From the NCBI GenBank assembly GCA_023268635.1, contig JALQUB010000052.1:1-37144 (forward strand): DNA of 37,144 nucleotides, written 5' to 3'. Positions 35,378 through 37,144 of this stretch are shown here, one piece after another. The position numbers and the translations under genes are program-made. The notes beneath the pieces were generated by a model. That model was not told the DNA's origin. It made no database searches and saw only the letters and a program-made list of their open reading frames with translations. Each line of letters starts with the position of its first letter. Within the stretch, counting starts at the first letter, position 1. Origin of the DNA: Pseudomonadales bacterium (GTDB taxonomy: Bacteria; Pseudomonadota; Gammaproteobacteria; Pseudomonadales; Pseudohongiellaceae).

Positions 35378-37144
35378 TTAGAATGACCAGAGTGCCCTCG
35401 CATACCATCGCTGGCCACGACCTTCGAAGACAGACGCATCATAGTTGAGCGAGCTGAGTTCTCGGTATGGCAAGTTCTTGTTGAGTGCGTCTAACAATCC
35501 GATGGTAAATGTCGTGCTACCAAAGCGTGAATTTTCCCAAGCTTTGTTGTAGTTGTACTGGATATCCCACGTGTTGTAGCTGCCGATTTCGCGTGACAGC
35601 AATGGGCGTGTGAAGTCGTTAGCCACCGTGAGAGCGCTTTCGTAGCCGAGATCACGATATGAACCAATGTGACGATTAATCAGCGTCACGCCGTGATCGT
35701 TTTTCTGCCAGTTGAGTACCAGGGTACCTTTATTATCAGGCATTGAGCGAACGAGGTTGCCGTCACCCGTGGTGCCAGCCGCGTCGTAGACGCCCGTGTC
35801 CAACAGACCATTGATCATGCCAGGCACGTTTGCGAACACATATTGACGAACATGCGTGTACGTCAGATTCGCACTGAACATGCCGAGGTCATTGCTCCAT
35901 GAGTAACCTGCTTTCAGATCGACGCCGTCGGCAGTAATTTCACCGGCATTAATCGCACTGAGAGTTAGTGTTACGAGGTCACCATATTCATTGCCGACAG
36001 GGCGCTGAATATTGGGCACGATGTATGCAGACGGCGAGACTACACAGTTCAAACGCTCGGCAGAATCGCGGCCGAACTCGGCTTCAAGGGCCGAAGGCGA
36101 ACAAGGCACGTTAACCACCGGTGAATCGAGTGAGATCGAATCGTTGAGCACGTAGTTTGCTTCATTCTGAGAGGCCGCGATGAATGCATCGATTTCAGGT
36201 TGCAAAGCATTGATTGGCGGTTCAGGCAAAACACGATCGCTAACTTCGAAACGCCACAGGTCGGCGCCGATCGATAAACCATCGAGTGCACCGGCAGGCG
36301 TCCATAAGAAACCTAGGTTGTAGGTATCTGCGTACTCGTTACCCACCGTTGGGGCAGGGCCACCGAGTGTGTAAGTCGATTCGCGCTCACCATTTTGAAT
36401 CGTAGGCGGTAACAATCCTGCACGGACTCGTTGATTTGAAATTGGATCGAGGAACGACACTGAAGAAGACTGCAGACCAGTTTCAACAATAGCTATGTTC
36501 GGCGCGCGGAATGACTGCGAGTACGAGCCACGAACCAAGAGTTCTTCGAATGGACGCCAGCTCATCGCGATCTTGGGAGAGAGTTCGCTACCGATTTGGC
36601 CTCCGTAGTCTTCGAATCGCAAGGCGATCTGAGTCTCGACGTTTTGAATGAACGGGAGAGATAGCTCCATGAACGCCGCCGATGTTGTGCGATCGTTGTC
36701 GTAGTTAAACGCACACATGGCACATTCGTAGTTGTTGCTCACGCGGTGGAATTCGTTGGGAACACCATTCGCATCGTAACCGAGGATGCGGTTTTGCAAG
36801 CCTGGGTAATGCAACTCGTTCGCGATCTCTTTGGTGTTGCGATCACGATACTGGCCACCTAGCGCGAACTGCGCGGTGCCGCCCTTCATCTCGAACAATT
36901 CCCCAGACACGACTGCATCAAAGACAGCCAGCTTGTTGCGCTTGTCGGTACGGCGAACGTCCTCGAGGATGTAGTCCATCAACACCGGATCGTTGGCAAC
37001 ATTCGGATTGCTCAATGACGTGAGGAATGGGTTGTAGAACATACAACCGCCTTGCCCTTGGTTGTTACTGGTCAGGCCAAGAGAGACGCTTTCACGAGTG
37101 GTGAAGACGAAGCCAGGGAAGAAAGTTTGGTTGAACGCTGCTGC
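35378..37144 (-). CDS. TonB-dependent receptor, C-terminal part
   Basis: This is the beta-barrel portion of an outer-membrane TonB-dependent receptor, which imports a substrate using TonB energy. The frame remains open to the window edge (589 codons present, counting the stop), so the plug domain and signal peptide lie outside; the internal Met at 37042 is not the start. Barrel features include FQLALGGQYRDR-like TAQFALGGQYRDRN, QIALRFEDYGGQIGSELSPKIAMSWRPFEELLVRGSYSQSFRAPNI, NLGFLWTPAGALDGLSIGADLWRFEV, and a C-terminal RGQRWYARALWSF ending in Phe. SQSFRAPNI is a hallmark of the family. A CAMCAF pair and further Cys residues suggest a disulfide in an extracellular loop. The substrate is not evident; the neighbouring M13 peptidase makes peptides one possibility. 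Confidence 0.93.
   Translation of the reverse strand, partial: AAAFNQTFFPGFVFTTRESVSLGLTSNNQGQGGCMFYNPFLTSLSNPNVANDPVLMDYILEDVRRTDKRNKLAVFDAVVSGELFEMKGGTAQFALGGQYRDRNTKEIANELHYPGLQNRILGYDANGVPNEFHRVSNNYECAMCAFNYDNDRTTSAAFMELSLPFIQNVETQIALRFEDYGGQIGSELSPKIAMSWRPFEELLVRGSYSQSFRAPNIAIVETGLQSSSVSFLDPISNQRVRAGLLPPTIQNGERESTYTLGGPAPTVGNEYADTYNLGFLWTPAGALDGLSIGADLWRFEVSDRVLPEPPINALQPEIDAFIAASQNEANYVLNDSISLDSPVVNVPCSPSALEAEFGRDSAERLNCVVSPSAYIVPNIQRPVGNEYGDLVTLTLSAINAGEITADGVDLKAGYSWSNDLGMFSANLTYTHVRQYVFANVPGMINGLLDTGVYDAAGTTGDGNLVRSMPDNKGTLVLNWQKNDHGVTLINRHIGSYRDLGYESALTVANDFTRPLLSREIGSYNTWDIQYNYNKAWENSRFGSTTFTIGLLDALNKNLPYRELSSLNYDASVFEGRGQRWYARALWSF

Overview
The window reads as chromosome of a free-living, aerobic, probably marine gammaproteobacterium. 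The order nudF-yqiB-cpdA-yqiA-parE matches the enterobacterial and pseudomonad arrangement. A complete EF-P lysylation set (epmB, efp, epmA), a monomeric isocitrate dehydrogenase, many secreted or lipoprotein enzymes and a TonB-dependent receptor fit the same reading. I cannot place it at genus level. No tRNA, rRNA, insertion sequence, integrase or CRISPR array was recognised.

Left part (1-16.9 kb), mostly housekeeping. It opens with the catalytic half of a histidine kinase whose upstream reading frame is broken by in-frame stops and a 30-bp tandem duplication. A DUF2889 gene (minus) and ppiC diverge next. A compact plus-strand run follows: nudF, yqiB (DUF1249), one ORF joining CpdA phosphodiesterase to YqiA esterase, parE and parC. 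Facing it are an AhpA/YtjB-like membrane protein and epmB. efp and epmA diverge from epmB, so the EF-P modification set is in one place. epmA converges on a GNAT-dat pair with the stop codons overlapping inside a perfect inverted repeat. icd follows and ends in a strong bidirectional terminator.

Middle (16.9-24.9 kb). Three minus-strand genes for exported proteins lie head to tail (351-aa family, 153-aa unknown, NHL propeller). Divergent from them is a two-gene unit: an RnfD/UnbU-like membrane protein with a Sel1-like C-terminus, and a membrane-anchored FGE-fold protein that lacks the catalytic cysteines. maeB follows and its stop codon overlaps the stop of the opposing quinoprotein gene.

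Right part (24.9-37.1 kb), an envelope and periplasmic catabolism zone. A minus-strand unit runs surE (with signal peptide), a DUF1857 SRPBCC protein, an exported esterase and a PQQ-dependent dehydrogenase lipoprotein. Diverging from surE are an e(P4)-type acid phosphatase, an Old Yellow Enzyme family flavoprotein and a membrane-anchored dihaem cytochrome c. On the minus strand follow a cytochrome c', a small PLDc_N-like membrane protein, an M13 metallopeptidase lipoprotein and the C-terminal part of a TonB-dependent receptor cut by the window end. The quinoprotein, cytochromes and flavoprotein could form a periplasmic oxidation module feeding the respiratory chain, with the receptor, peptidase and esterase supplying substrates. 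That linkage is inferred from position and family only.

I did not find an unmistakable new system. The best leads are the CpdA-YqiA fusion, the UnbU-like plus degenerate FGE-like pair, and the exported-SurE/quinoprotein operon.
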